A program made the translations under genes and the position numbers. This document shows, piece by piece, positions 48,015 to 57,169 of a stretch of 64,000 nt of DNA (positions are counted from its first letter, which is position 1; each line of letters begins with the position of its first letter). Below the pieces are notes generated by a model. That model saw only the letters and a program-made list of their open reading frames with translations. It did not search any database and was not told where the DNA came from. Source of the DNA: Prevotella dentasini JCM 15908 (GTDB taxonomy: Bacteria; Bacteroidota; Bacteroidia; Bacteroidales; Bacteroidaceae); the NCBI RefSeq assembly GCF_000614065.1, contig NZ_BAKG01000015.1:24867-88866 (forward strand), written 5' to 3'.

Positions 48015-48332
48015 TCATTCATACTTAGATATACAAATTCCGAAAAACTCCCTGAAAAGTTCACAAGCCAACATCCAATTATTAATATTGATGCAATATT
48101 TCACCTTCGGAGTTTCCACCTCACCTTGTATTAGTCCAGCATCTTTCAATTCCTTCAAATGTTGAGAAACCGTAGCTTTGGCAATAGGAAGCTCTTCATG
48201 AATGTTACCGAAATAACATGTTTTCTGCTTCGCCAAAAAATGAAGAATAGCAATTCGGGCAGGATGTCCCAAGGCTTTGGCAAACCTTGCTAACTGCTCT
48301 TGCTTCACTGTATAATCTTTTCTTTCTTCCAT
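48015..48332 (-). CDS. arsR: ArsR/SmtB family transcriptional repressor
   Basis: The 105-aa winged-helix protein reads LARFAKALGHPARIAILHFLAKQKTCYFGNI and LPIAKATVSQHLKELKDAGLIQGEVE, the ArsR recognition helix. The single CYFG cysteine and two C-terminal cysteines (MLACEL, GICISKYE) could form an arsenical or metal site. It heads the operon and its promoter holds a palindrome, so it very likely represses its own operon. Confidence 0.9.
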   Translation of the reverse strand: MEERKDYTVKQEQLARFAKALGHPARIAILHFLAKQKTCYFGNIHEELPIAKATVSQHLKELKDAGLIQGEVETPKVKYCININNWMLACELFREFFGICISKYE

Positions 48333-48347
48333 AACTTATATTGTTCG

Positions 48348-48378
48348 CAAATATACGAATAATATTTGTATCATCAAA
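48348..48378 (-). promoter_or_regulatory. ars operon promoter with overlapping ArsR operator
   Basis: On the minus strand TTTG (48378-48375), 19 bases, TATATTTG (48355-48348) is a consensus promoter. The perfect inverted repeat CAAATAT-N7-ATATTTG (48348-48368) covers the -7 box, as expected for repression by ArsR. The leader before ATG 48332 is only about 9 bases. Between 48379 and 48690 nothing else is recognised. Confidence 0.7.
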
Positions 48379-48690
48379 AAAATAACACCGAAACTTGATA
48401 TACAGGATGTAATAAAGAGTTTTCAGGCCCTATTTTGTCTGAAAAATGATTTCAGGCGTGATGAAAATCTGGTAGGCTGAAACCTTTCAAATATCCTTTA
48501 TTTATTACCTTTACAGCATTTGGAAACTTATGAATAAACGAATGAATATCTGACTGAGAAACAGAGCATTTCAGAACTGGCAGTTACCCACAAATGTTCA
48601 GAGAAGACCATACGCCGTCGCCCGCCATTGGTTGCAAAGACCCATTGAGAGCAAGCAAGATAGATTTATAGGCTGCAAGCCTTGCAGAAA

Positions 48691-48722
48691 TTTCCTCTTT
48701 AACAATATTCTTCGTAATTTTG
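48691..48722 (+). promoter_or_regulatory. Possible promoter of the ftsZ pair
   Basis: TTTC (48691-48694), 20 bases, TAATTTTG (48715-48722), 26 bases before ATG 48749. The -33 part is weak. Confidence 0.4.
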
Positions 48723-48748
48723 TAAACCTAACAACAAATAAGCATAAA

Positions 48749-50053
48749 ATGGAAAAAGAATTCGTCCCCTTGGACTTCGACCTGCCCGAGGACAAGAGTC
48801 AGCATATCATCAAGGTCATCGGGGTGGGTGGCGGTGGCTGTAATGCCGTCAACAACATGTACAGCGAGGGCATCGACAACGTAACCTTTGCGGTTTGCAA
48901 CACCGACAGCCAGTCGTTGGCACATTCGATTGTCCCTGTCAAGATTCTCCTTGGCAAGGGTCTCGGGGCAGGAGGCGTACCTGAAACGGGAAAGGCTGAG
49001 GCGGAACAAAATATCGAAGACATCAAGCAGCTCCTGAGCGACGGCACGCAGATGGTCTTCGTTACAGCAGGAATGGGTGGTGGAACAGGAACCGGCGCAG
49101 GGCCAGTCGTTGCTGGGGTTGCTAAGGCAATGGGCATCCTGACTATCGGTATTGTTACAATTCCTTTTTACTTCGAGAAGAAAAAGAAAATAATCAAGGC
49201 CATCAAGGGCGTAGAGCAAATGCGCAAGAATGTGGACGCCTTGCTGATTATCAACAACGAACGTCTCTGCGATGTGTACAGCGATTCGCAAATTCCTGTC
49301 AAGGAGGCTTTCAGGCGTGCTGACAATATTCTTCTCAATGCCACGAAAAGCATCTCCGAGCTGATAACCGTGGAGGGCGACATCAACCTTGACTTCCGCG
49401 ACGTGGAGAATACGCTGCGAGGTGGAGGTGGTGCCATCATGGCGATGGGGCGTGCCAAGGGCGAACGGCGTGTAGAGAATGCCATTGTCAATGCACTTGA
49501 CTCTCCCCTGCTCTACGGCGGCGACATCAGTCAGGCACAGCGCATCCTCTTCAATATCTACACGAGCAACGACAAACCACTCTTCGTGGAGGAAATGAAC
49601 GAGATTGATGTCTTTATGGATACGCTCGACCCAAACATTGAGGTTATATGGGGAACAAGCAATGACGACTCTTTGGGAGAAGATGCCAAAGTTACCATTC
49701 TTGCCACAGGACTTGACAACAAATCGGTGAATTTAGAACGAGAGGCACCTGAAGACACAACCGATTATTACAACGAAATTATCAAGCAGCTATATAGGCC
49801 TGTCAGAAAACAGCCCCTATCACCAGAACAAAACAAACACCCCACAGAGGAGCCAATGCAGACGGAGCCAATCCCCACGGAACCGGAGTTTATCGTTGAA
49901 CCGACGACTATTCCCGAACCTGCCGTCGAAGTCGCTCCGACCGATTCGTACAGCAATGAAGAACAGCAGTCAATGCGCCCATCTTTCATAGAACGGTTAA
50001 AAATCCGTATGCGGCAGCTTGCCAACGAGATGATGCAGGAAGGGGAGGAATAA
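48749..50053 (+). CDS. ftsZ: FtsZ-type tubulin GTPase, stand-alone and probably a paralogue
   Basis: The GTPase core is intact: VIGVGGGGCNAVNNM (T1), the GGGTGTGA tubulin signature in AGMGGGTGTGAGPVV, and the T7 catalytic loop NLDFRD (N-x-D-x-x-D), so GTP hydrolysis on assembly is expected. The 434-aa protein differs from the usual Bacteroidales FtsZ in its T5-T7 stretch and tail. The linker is rich in Pro, Glu and Thr, and the end (RPSFIERLKIRMRQLANEMMQ) lacks the usual conserved C-terminal peptide. It is not in a division (dcw) cluster; its only partner is the unknown gene 3 bases downstream. ATG 48749 is chosen over the frame's earlier start at 48632, which lies upstream of the promoter. 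Confidence 0.88.
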   Translation: MEKEFVPLDFDLPEDKSQHIIKVIGVGGGGCNAVNNMYSEGIDNVTFAVCNTDSQSLAHSIVPVKILLGKGLGAGGVPETGKAEAEQNIEDIKQLLSDGTQMVFVTAGMGGGTGTGAGPVVAGVAKAMGILTIGIVTIPFYFEKKKKIIKAIKGVEQMRKNVDALLIINNERLCDVYSDSQIPVKEAFRRADNILLNATKSISELITVEGDINLDFRDVENTLRGGGGAIMAMGRAKGERRVENAIVNALDSPLLYGGDISQAQRILFNIYTSNDKPLFVEEMNEIDVFMDTLDPNIEVIWGTSNDDSLGEDAKVTILATGLDNKSVNLEREAPEDTTDYYNEIIKQLYRPVRKQPLSPEQNKHPTEEPMQTEPIPTEPEFIVEPTTIPEPAVEVAPTDSYSNEEQQSMRPSFIERLKIRMRQLANEMMQEGEE

Positions 50054-50056
50054 GCC

Positions 50057-50662
50057 ATGGCAGAGAACATCACGCAAACGCCCGAACAATTGGCTGACAT
50101 TGTACACAGGGCAAGCCGGCGGCTGATAGGCTTAGGCCGCTACGACCTTCTGCTGCAAGCTGTCGGCGGCTCTTCCGTCATAGAAGAACTCCGCATAGAA
50201 GTGGCAAAAGGCAGGCTGTCGCCCCTCGTCATCACGTCCGACTACCGTTTTCTGCTTCCAGCCATCAACAAGGAAGTAGAACTGACACCTGTCCACAAGG
50301 CTGTCTACCTATTCTTCCTGAACCATCCGGAGGGGATAGAGCTGAAACGGTTGGCAGACCACCGGCAAGAACTTCTGCAACTTTACTACAAGACGGCTCG
50401 CCTCTCCGACAACGAAAAGATAGAAGAGAGCATTGACCATCTTGTCAATCCGCTTGACAATGCCATCAATGAGAAATGCTCACGCATCAAGAAAGCCTTC
50501 TGCGACATCATGGATGAGTATGCGGCCAGCTACTACGTCATCAGCAGCCATCGTAAGAAATTACTCTCCAATCCCACTCGCGTCTGGTATCAACGTCTGA
50601 AAATCATAACCTTGCCCCGGCATCTGGTTGTTTGGGAACAAGAACACGAAAGGAGTATATAA
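50057..50662 (+). CDS. Unknown 201-aa protein coupled to the FtsZ gene
   Basis: I do not recognise a named family. It starts 3 bases after the FtsZ stop and ends before a strong terminator, so the two form a tight two-gene unit. It has no signal peptide or membrane helix. The stretch LTPVHKAVYLFFLNHPEGIELKRLAD looks like a winged-helix core, followed by a helical part (EESIDHLVNPLDNAINEKCSRIKKAF) and a strand-like end (RLKIITLPRHLVVWE). A DNA- or protein-binding regulator of the FtsZ protein is one guess; nothing in the sequence proves it. Confidence 0.85.
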   Translation: MAENITQTPEQLADIVHRASRRLIGLGRYDLLLQAVGGSSVIEELRIEVAKGRLSPLVITSDYRFLLPAINKEVELTPVHKAVYLFFLNHPEGIELKRLADHRQELLQLYYKTARLSDNEKIEESIDHLVNPLDNAINEKCSRIKKAFCDIMDEYAASYYVISSHRKKLLSNPTRVWYQRLKIITLPRHLVVWEQEHERSI

Positions 50663-50775
50663 GACAGATGGTATAAGCACACATACAAACAGACGATAAG
50701 CATCTATTGATATCTGGATGGAAATCCATAGATGCGTCAGTCTGAAATAAGAGGATTAATACTGCCCTTTATACG

Positions 50776-50813
50776 AAAAGGTAAGAAATTGTCTCTACAA
50801 TTTCTTACCTTTT
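50776..50813. terminator. Intrinsic terminator after the ftsZ pair
   Basis: AAAAGGTAAGAAATTG and CAATTTCTTACCTTTT form a perfect 16-bp stem with a 6-base loop. It lies between the convergent unknown gene and pheS and can work both ways. Confidence 0.85.
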
Positions 50814-50863
50814 ATGCTTGTATTCTATACTTTACCTCCCACTCCGGGATGGAAAATAGACAT

Positions 50864-51901
50864 TTATGCACCCTCAAACTCTTTCAGGAACCTTGTATCA
50901 TTCTCGGAGAAAAGCCGGAGGTCGCTCACACGATATTTAAGGTTGGCAATACGCTCAACACCCATACCGAAAGCGTAACCCGTATAAACATTAGGGTCAA
51001 TCCCACAGGCTTCAAGGTCGTGTGGGTCTACCATTCCACAGCCAAGAATCTCCACCCAGCCGGTATGCTTACAGAATCCACAACCCTCTCCGCCACAGAT
51101 ATTGCAGCTGATGTCCATTTCAGCACTTGGTTCTGTGAACGGGAAATAGCTCGGGCGCAGACGGATTTTCGTGTCGGCACCAAACATTTCACGGGCGAAC
51201 GTGAGCAGAACCTGCTTAAGGTCAGTGAAACTGACATTCTTGTCAACGTAGAGCCCTTCTACCTGATGGAAGAAGCAGTGGGCGCGTGCCGAAATAGCCT
51301 CATTGCGGTAGACACGCCCCGGACAAAGCACCCGGATAGGCGGCTCATGGGTTGACATATAGTGAGCCTCATCGTTTGAAGTATGGCTGCGAAGAAGCAC
51401 GTTTTTCGTAACATCCATCGTGCTGCTGCGTTCAATGAAGAAAGTATCTTGCATGTCGCGTGCAGGATGGTCAGCAGCGAAGTTCAGCATTGTAAAGACA
51501 TGCTGGTCGTCGTCAATCTCCGGTCCCTGATAGAGCGTGAAGCCCATGCGACCGAAGATATTGATGATTTCGTTCTTGACAAGCGTGAGCGGATGGCGTG
51601 TTCCAAGACCTATGGGATAAGCTGTGCGGGTCAGGTCAATGTCGTCGCTCTGTGCCTCGTTCGTACCAAGCTGCTCTTTGAGCTGGTTGATTTTCTCCTG
51701 TGCACTCTGCTTAAGCTCGTTGATTTTCATTCCGACAGCCTTTTTCTGGTCGGCCGCCACATTGCGGAATTCACCCATCAGCGCATTTATTTCACCCTTC
51801 TTGCTGAGATATTTCAGACGAAGCTGTTCTACGTCGTCGGCACTCTTTGCCGTAAGCGTGCTCACTTCCTTGAGAAGTTCTTCTATCTTGTCTAATAACA
51901 T
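50864..51901 (-). CDS. pheS: Phenylalanyl-tRNA synthetase alpha subunit
   Basis: PheS is the catalytic subunit of the (alpha-beta)2 class II enzyme. The 345-aa protein has the N-terminal coiled coil, then HPLTLVKNEIINIFGRMGF, HTSNDEAHYM, VYRNEAISARAHCFFHQVEGLYVDK (motif 2), SYFPFTEPSAEMDISC and the motif 3 stretch AFGMGVERIANLKY. pheT is not adjacent. A TACCTTTG -7 box lies at 51929-51922 on the minus strand. Confidence 0.97.
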   Translation of the reverse strand: MLLDKIEELLKEVSTLTAKSADDVEQLRLKYLSKKGEINALMGEFRNVAADQKKAVGMKINELKQSAQEKINQLKEQLGTNEAQSDDIDLTRTAYPIGLGTRHPLTLVKNEIINIFGRMGFTLYQGPEIDDDQHVFTMLNFAADHPARDMQDTFFIERSSTMDVTKNVLLRSHTSNDEAHYMSTHEPPIRVLCPGRVYRNEAISARAHCFFHQVEGLYVDKNVSFTDLKQVLLTFAREMFGADTKIRLRPSYFPFTEPSAEMDISCNICGGEGCGFCKHTGWVEILGCGMVDPHDLEACGIDPNVYTGYAFGMGVERIANLKYRVSDLRLFSENDTRFLKEFEGA

Positions 51902-51921
51902 ACTGCTTGATTATTTTCCTG

Positions 51922-51929
51922 CAAAGGTA
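51922..51929 (-). promoter_or_regulatory. -7 box of pheS
   Basis: TACCTTTG on the minus strand, 20 bases upstream of ATG 51901. A plus-strand TACATTTG at 52005-52012 probably serves the next gene. Confidence 0.5.
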
Positions 51930-52041
51930 CGATTTATAATCGGAACGGAGAAATTACCCCAAGATAAATTTACCGTTTTACTATCTTATTAGAAATAAAT
52001 ATCGTACATTTGCACCAGATTTGAGACGATAAAACAAGAAT

Positions 52042-52893
52042 ATGAGAAAAGCATTTTTACTTGTAGTGTTTGCTTGTATGGCAATGGTAGCTGTTACCAC
52101 GGGGTGTTCCAACAAGAAAGCGGAAGCAACTGACAGCCCGAGTATTGACTCTACGGCAATGATTGATACAGCCGACACGGTTGACTCCGCCACCGAGGTC
52201 ATTGCAGAAACCCCGATGCCCAAGGCAGCCGACCAGCTGTTTGATGATTTCTTCTTCAATTTCATCGCCAACAAGAAGCTGCAACGCAGTCGTATCAAGT
52301 TCCCCCTGCCCGTGGTTATGGGAGACAAGACCTTGCAGATGAAGCGTGAGCAGTGGAAGACCGACCATTTCTTCCGCCGACAGGGCTATTACACGCTTAT
52401 CTTCGACAATGCAAAACAGCTTGAAGCCGCAAAATCTACCGACATTGACAGCGTTATCGTTGAGAAGATTCACCTGAAGCAAGGACTTGTAGAGCAATAT
52501 TGGTTCGACCATCAGGAAGGGAAATGGCTGCTGAGTCAGATTCGCCACGTATCATTCAACGACAGCTATAACTCGTCATTCTATGCGTTCCTGCCCAAGT
52601 TCTTTGCCAGCGACGGCAGAGGATATATCAAAGACCCACTTCCCTACTCCGGGCCTGATCCCAACGGTGAGGAGACGACGACTATCAACACGACCATTCC
52701 TGCATCAGAATGGATGACATTTCTCCCCGAGATACCGAGCGACATGATTTACAATATTCTCTACGGGCAGCCTTATACCGAAAGCAACAAGAAGATTCTC
52801 ACCTTCCGCGGACTTTCCAACGGCATGGAAACGCAACTCGTCTTCCGTCGCAATGGCAAAAATTGGCAGTTGGTGAAGATAAACGCATACTAA
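52042..52893 (+). CDS. DUF4348 lipoprotein
   Basis: A lipoprotein signal with lipobox TTGC (KAFLLVVFACMAMVAVTTGC) is followed by a Thr/Asp-rich linker and a domain I recognise as DUF4348: LFDDFFFNFIANKKLQRSRIKFPL, DHFFRRQGYYTLIFDN and YWFDHQEGKWLL. DUF4348 proteins are common in Bacteroidales and have no known function. Likely anchored to the periplasmic side of a membrane. Confidence 0.85.
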   Translation: MRKAFLLVVFACMAMVAVTTGCSNKKAEATDSPSIDSTAMIDTADTVDSATEVIAETPMPKAADQLFDDFFFNFIANKKLQRSRIKFPLPVVMGDKTLQMKREQWKTDHFFRRQGYYTLIFDNAKQLEAAKSTDIDSVIVEKIHLKQGLVEQYWFDHQEGKWLLSQIRHVSFNDSYNSSFYAFLPKFFASDGRGYIKDPLPYSGPDPNGEETTTINTTIPASEWMTFLPEIPSDMIYNILYGQPYTESNKKILTFRGLSNGMETQLVFRRNGKNWQLVKINAY

Positions 52894-52997
52894 ACTAAAA
52901 GAGAAGCAGACCCGTGCTGACGCGCGGTCTGCTTTTTCTTTGTCATATATTCCTCTTGGAAATAAAACAGAACAGCAGAAAACAGCAATACAAAAAA

Positions 52998-54002
52998 ATG
53001 AGAGCATATCACGACTATAGCCTGTTAAAGCACAACACATTCGGCATTGATGCACGATGCAGACGTTTTGTAGAGTATGAATCCGTAGAAGAAGCGCAGC
53101 AGTTGGTATGCTCTCTGACAGAGGAAGACCGTCCACTGCTGCTTCTCGGAGCCGGAAGCAATCTGCTGCTGACGGGCGACTATAACGGCACGGTGCTTCA
53201 TTCGGGCATCTCTTACATTGAACAACTCGATGACGAGCGTGTGCGTTGTGGTTCAGGTTACGTATGGGACGACTTCGTTGACTTCTGCATCAGCCACAAC
53301 CTGTATGGAGCAGAGAATCTGTCCATCATTCCCGGGGAGTGCGGTGCCAGTGCCGTACAGAACATTGGGGCATACGGAGCAGAGGCCAAAGACCTGATAG
53401 AGGACGTAGAAGCCGTAGAGATAGCCACGGGCAAAGTACACCATTTCACAAACGAGGAATGTCAATACAGCTATCGCCAAAGCCGCTTCAAGCACGACTG
53501 GCGCGACAAGTTCCTCATTACCTCAGTTACCTATCGCCTCTCCAAGACCTATCAGCCACAACTCGACTATGGCAATATCCGTGCAGCCTTGGCACAACGG
53601 GGCATAGATCAGCCGACGGCAGTCCAGCTCCGCCAGACCATCATTGACATACGCAATGCCAAGCTCCCCGACCCGAAAGAGACGGGCAATGCCGGCAGCT
53701 TCTTCATGAATCCCATAGTCTCCCGTGCCAAATATGAAGCCTTGGCGGCAGAATACGGAAACATGCCTCACTATACCATTGATGCCGGGCACGAGAAGAT
53801 TCCTGCCGGATGGATGATAGACCAGTGCGGATGGAAGGGCAAGGCCTTGGGACGTGCAGGTGTCTACGAGAAGCAGGCCTTGGTGTTGGTCAACCTTGGC
53901 GGAGCTACAGGCACAGAGGTTGTTCGCCTTTGCGAAACCATTCAGCGAGACGTGAAGGAGAAGTTCGGAATAGAAATACACCCGGAAGTAAATCTGAAAT
54001 AA
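52998..54002 (+). CDS. murB: UDP-N-acetylmuramate dehydrogenase
   Basis: MurB reduces UDP-GlcNAc-enolpyruvate to UDP-MurNAc with FAD and NADPH. Motifs: YSLLKHNTFGIDARCR, LLLGAGSNLLL (FAD), IPGECGASAVQNIGAYG and NAGSFFMNPIV with the catalytic serine. ATG 52998 gives MRAYHDYSLLKHNTFG, the family start. The frame is open from 52914, but that part overlaps a hairpin after the DUF4348 gene. Confidence 0.96.
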   Translation: MRAYHDYSLLKHNTFGIDARCRRFVEYESVEEAQQLVCSLTEEDRPLLLLGAGSNLLLTGDYNGTVLHSGISYIEQLDDERVRCGSGYVWDDFVDFCISHNLYGAENLSIIPGECGASAVQNIGAYGAEAKDLIEDVEAVEIATGKVHHFTNEECQYSYRQSRFKHDWRDKFLITSVTYRLSKTYQPQLDYGNIRAALAQRGIDQPTAVQLRQTIIDIRNAKLPDPKETGNAGSFFMNPIVSRAKYEALAAEYGNMPHYTIDAGHEKIPAGWMIDQCGWKGKALGRAGVYEKQALVLVNLGGATGTEVVRLCETIQRDVKEKFGIEIHPEVNLK

Positions 54003-54204
54003 AGACCTTTCCACCGCCCCTCCCAAGAAAGAGAAAGTGCCTGAAAGAAAGCTCCACCATCAGAAAAATAAAGGCAAAGCATCTGCCGGAACGCTCATCG
54101 CTATACACAGATAGAAATAAAACAGCCTTGTTATAAAATAATCAGAACATCAGGTTAAAGAAATAATCGAACAGGGGCATTTAATTCAATAAACAACAGA
54201 AACT

Positions 54205-55032
54205 TTGAACCAACACGAAGATACAAATAGCGAACACCCTGTCAGGACTCCCCTCCCTTCAGAGGGGTTGGGAGAAGCCTTGTTCCTCGGTACAGGCACG
54301 TCCAGCGGCGTCCCCGTCATCGGCTGCGACTGTGAGGTATGCCGGAGCAGCGACCCACACGACAAACGCTTGCGCACCTCTCTCTTGTTGGAAACCTCCG
54401 ACACCCGTATTCTGATAGACTGCGGACCTGACTTCCGGCAGCAGATACTTCCACTTCCATTCAAGAAGATAGACGCAATCTTACTGACACACATCCACTA
54501 CGATCATGTGGGTGGGATAGACGATGTACGCCCTTATTGCAAGCTCGGCGACATTGATGTATTTTCCAACGAGCATACCTGCCGAGGCTTGCGCCACAAC
54601 TTTCCCTATTGTTTTACGGATGAGCTTTATCCCGGTGTCCCCAAGCTGAATCTCCACACGGTTACACCGCATCATCCGTTCCGAGTAGGCAGTGTGGACG
54701 TCTTGCCGATTGAAGTCATGCACGATACGTTGCCCATCCTTGGCTTCCGCTTCGGCAGGTTCGCTTATATTACCGACATGAAAACCATTGCCGACTCAGA
54801 ACTTCCCTATCTCAAAGGGGTGGAAACCTTAGTCGTCAATGCTCTCAGATGGCAAAAGCCCCACCATTCCCACCAACTCATTCAGGACGCTATTGATTTC
54901 AGCCGCTGCATTGGAGCAAAACAAACTTACCTAACCCACCTGACCCACAATATCGGGTTGCACAACGAAGCTGAGGCACGTCTGCCCGAAGGCGTCCACT
55001 TTGCCTACGACGGACTGCGAATAAGCGTATGA
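54205..55032 (+). CDS. MBL-fold metallo-hydrolase, PhnP-like; start uncertain
   Basis: The metal site is clear: LTHIHYDHVGGIDD (HxHxDH), a later His (EVMHDTLP), and YITDMKTI. The N-terminal family motif LFLGTGTSSGVPVIGCDCEVC with its cysteines matches the PhnP/RNase Z-like phosphodiesterase group. No ATG precedes this motif in frame. The frame allows TTG at 54205 or TTG at 54280 right at LFLGTG. The stretch between them runs through a CTCCCCTCCC/GGGGTTGGGAG hairpin at 54248-54274, so the natural start may have been altered. Confidence 0.8.
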   Translation: MNQHEDTNSEHPVRTPLPSEGLGEALFLGTGTSSGVPVIGCDCEVCRSSDPHDKRLRTSLLLETSDTRILIDCGPDFRQQILPLPFKKIDAILLTHIHYDHVGGIDDVRPYCKLGDIDVFSNEHTCRGLRHNFPYCFTDELYPGVPKLNLHTVTPHHPFRVGSVDVLPIEVMHDTLPILGFRFGRFAYITDMKTIADSELPYLKGVETLVVNALRWQKPHHSHQLIQDAIDFSRCIGAKQTYLTHLTHNIGLHNEAEARLPEGVHFAYDGLRISV

Positions 55033-55060
55033 CATTGTTCTCCTGTACAAATAAAGAGAT

Positions 55061-56226
55061 ATGAAGAAAAAGAACGTTACACTTATCATCGTCTTCATGG
55101 CCGCCTCACTGCTTAATAGCTGCAGCGTGCTGCGCGGTCTTTCGCTCGACGGCCCATCCGGCCCCGATATGTACGAATACAAAAAACTCGACCGCGACAC
55201 GATATTTAAGGGAACGGATACCTTTCACTTTCCGCCTGCCTCATCCGGCAGGTGGATAAAGGGCAGCCAACATCTGAAGTACGGAAAACACGGAGAGGGC
55301 AGACTTGACTCGCTAATAGCGAAATGGTTCGGCAAAGATTGCCAGCTGCTCATCGTCCACAACGACAGCATAGTCTACGATCAATGGGTTGAACCTTATT
55401 ATCCCGGTGAAAACTCCACGGTGTTCTCCGTTACCAAGTCTCTCACAAGCCTGCTGTGCGGAATTGCCGTGGACGAGGGCTACATCAGGAGCGTGGACGA
55501 TTCCGTTACCGACTATCTGCCCGAACTGGCACAATACAACCCTACATTTAGCAAGTTGCGTATTATCCACTTGCTCAATATGCAGGCCGGATTTAGTTTC
55601 GACGAACATTACTCGCTCTCCCTCAAGGATGCCACCAAGATTTTCAAGATAGCACGGCTGCAGTACGGCAGTGATTTCACAAAGCTATTCCGCCACATCA
55701 AGTTCAAGAATCAGCCCGGTGAGAAATACGAATATAATAGTCTGACTGCTGCCTTGCTCAGTTGGATTATTGAGCATGCAACAGGGAAGACATACGCAGA
55801 ATATATGACAGAAAAGATATGGCAACCTTTGGGAATGGAACACGATGCCTGATTACTATCGACAGCCGCCGGCACCACCACGCCCACGGCTTCGGAGGAA
55901 TGGCAACCAATGTCTACGACCTTGCCAAAATCGGCCGGCTATACCTGAACCGCGGATTGTGGAATGGCAGGCGGATAGTCAGCGAGCAATGGATTGACAA
56001 CTCGCTCGTCCCGACCAAAGAGAACAAGGGCTATCACTACAATTGGTATCACCAATACTACGACGACAATGCCGCCAATCCTTCGTTCTATGCTCTGGGA
56101 CTTGGCCATCAGGTTATCTACATCAATCAGGCAAAGAATGTCATCATCACGTGGGTGGGAAACAACAACGATGCACCTTTCTGGGAAATCAAGTTCTTCG
56201 ATACACTTTGCAATAAGTTTTTCTAA
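55061..56226 (+). CDS. Serine hydrolase, class C beta-lactamase-related lipoprotein; frameshifted
   Basis: A lipoprotein signal (IIVFMAASLLNSC) precedes a beta-lactamase-fold domain: VFSVTKSLTSLLCGIAVDEG holds the SxxK active site and YEYNSLTAALLSWIIEHATGKTYAEY the YxN motif. The C-terminal part (HGFGGMATNVYDLAKIGRLYLNRG) is in the -1 frame to 56226. One lost C at about 55849 (GATGCCCTG read GATGCCTG) joins GMEHDALITIDSRRHHHAHG. Such proteins are esterases or peptidases as often as lactamases. Confidence 0.82.
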
Positions 56227-56405
56227 TGTCCTTTTCGTGCGGAAGCATTTTCTTGTCAGTACAGAAACCATACAGAAAATACACCCGTAGACAAGAAGAG
56301 CGAGCATATCATAGGCGAAGAACATATTAGTAGGGAGTTCTTCATGACATCTTAAGTTCTGTCCGTAAATACTTGGAAAACAAACAGATACAGACACAAC
56401 AAACG

Positions 56406-56485
56406 AAAGTGCCCGTTTCATCGGATGAAACGGGCACTTTGACCTTACAGGCAAGTCCCTTTCGCTGACCGAAAGTGGCACTTTC
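56406..56485. repeat. GTGGCACTTT-type intergenic hairpin repeat, copy 4
   Basis: AAAGTGCCCGTTTCATC (56406-56422) and GATGAAACGGGCACTTT (56424-56440) form a perfect 17-bp inverted repeat with a 1-base centre, followed by GAAAGTGGCACTTTC at 56471-56485. The rest of 56227-56881 shows no supported gene. Confidence 0.7.
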
Positions 56486-56881
56486 ATCGCATCCGGCAAT
56501 CCTACCCGGCACACGGCAGACTCTTTTCTACACATTCATAGACAAGTCTACACCCAACCCGGACAGCTGTCTAAAGGCTGCCAGTATCGTCTCCCGTTCT
56601 GCCATAGTCTCAAAAACACCGACAGAAATCAGACCGAAAAGGCTCTCGGAACACAGCAAAATATCGCTAAAAACATGGCGCAGAGGTTATTAATGCTTAT
56701 GCACAAAAGCATTACATTGTGGCAAAAATAACTTAAATCTATAGAAGATAAGTTATAAAACCCACCTGTTTAGATAGCCTTATTTGGAAAATCTTACTTT
56801 ATATCGTAAATTTGCAGTGTGTTTTTCATGGTATTAGATTTAAGGTTAACAAAAGGTTGGGACTACAGCGGTAGTCCTTTT

Positions 56882-57166
56882 TTATTTCTTCTTTCTCCCA
56901 AACAGCTTAAAATCCTTGCCCCCACCAAATTTCCTATACAGCTTCCATCCGAGGATAAGCCCGTCAAGCACTCCGGCTCCCGTACTCATCATTCCCGAGA
57001 AACGCTGGGTGGGCGTAGCATTTTCTTTCGGCTTATGGAACACCCCATTCCATAATGCGGTCATCTTGTTGCTGTCCTTGGTTATATCGTTCAACAGCTG
57101 TGCCTTGCGCAATCTTATTTCGCTGAGCGTATGGTAAATCGGCTCATTGGATATATTGTTTGCCAT
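56882..57166 (-). CDS. Conserved small protein of unknown function
   Basis: 94 aa, basic, with an N-terminal helical half (PIYHTLSEIRLRKAQLLNDI) and a weakly hydrophobic Gly-rich segment (TGAGVLDGLILGWKLYRKFGGG). It is the last of three small genes in a row whose products look like a membrane-stress set (YtxH, holin-like, this). Not recognised beyond that. Confidence 0.75.
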   Translation of the reverse strand: MANNISNEPIYHTLSEIRLRKAQLLNDITKDSNKMTALWNGVFHKPKENATPTQRFSGMMSTGAGVLDGLILGWKLYRKFGGGKDFKLFGRKKK

Positions 57167-57169
57167 AAA

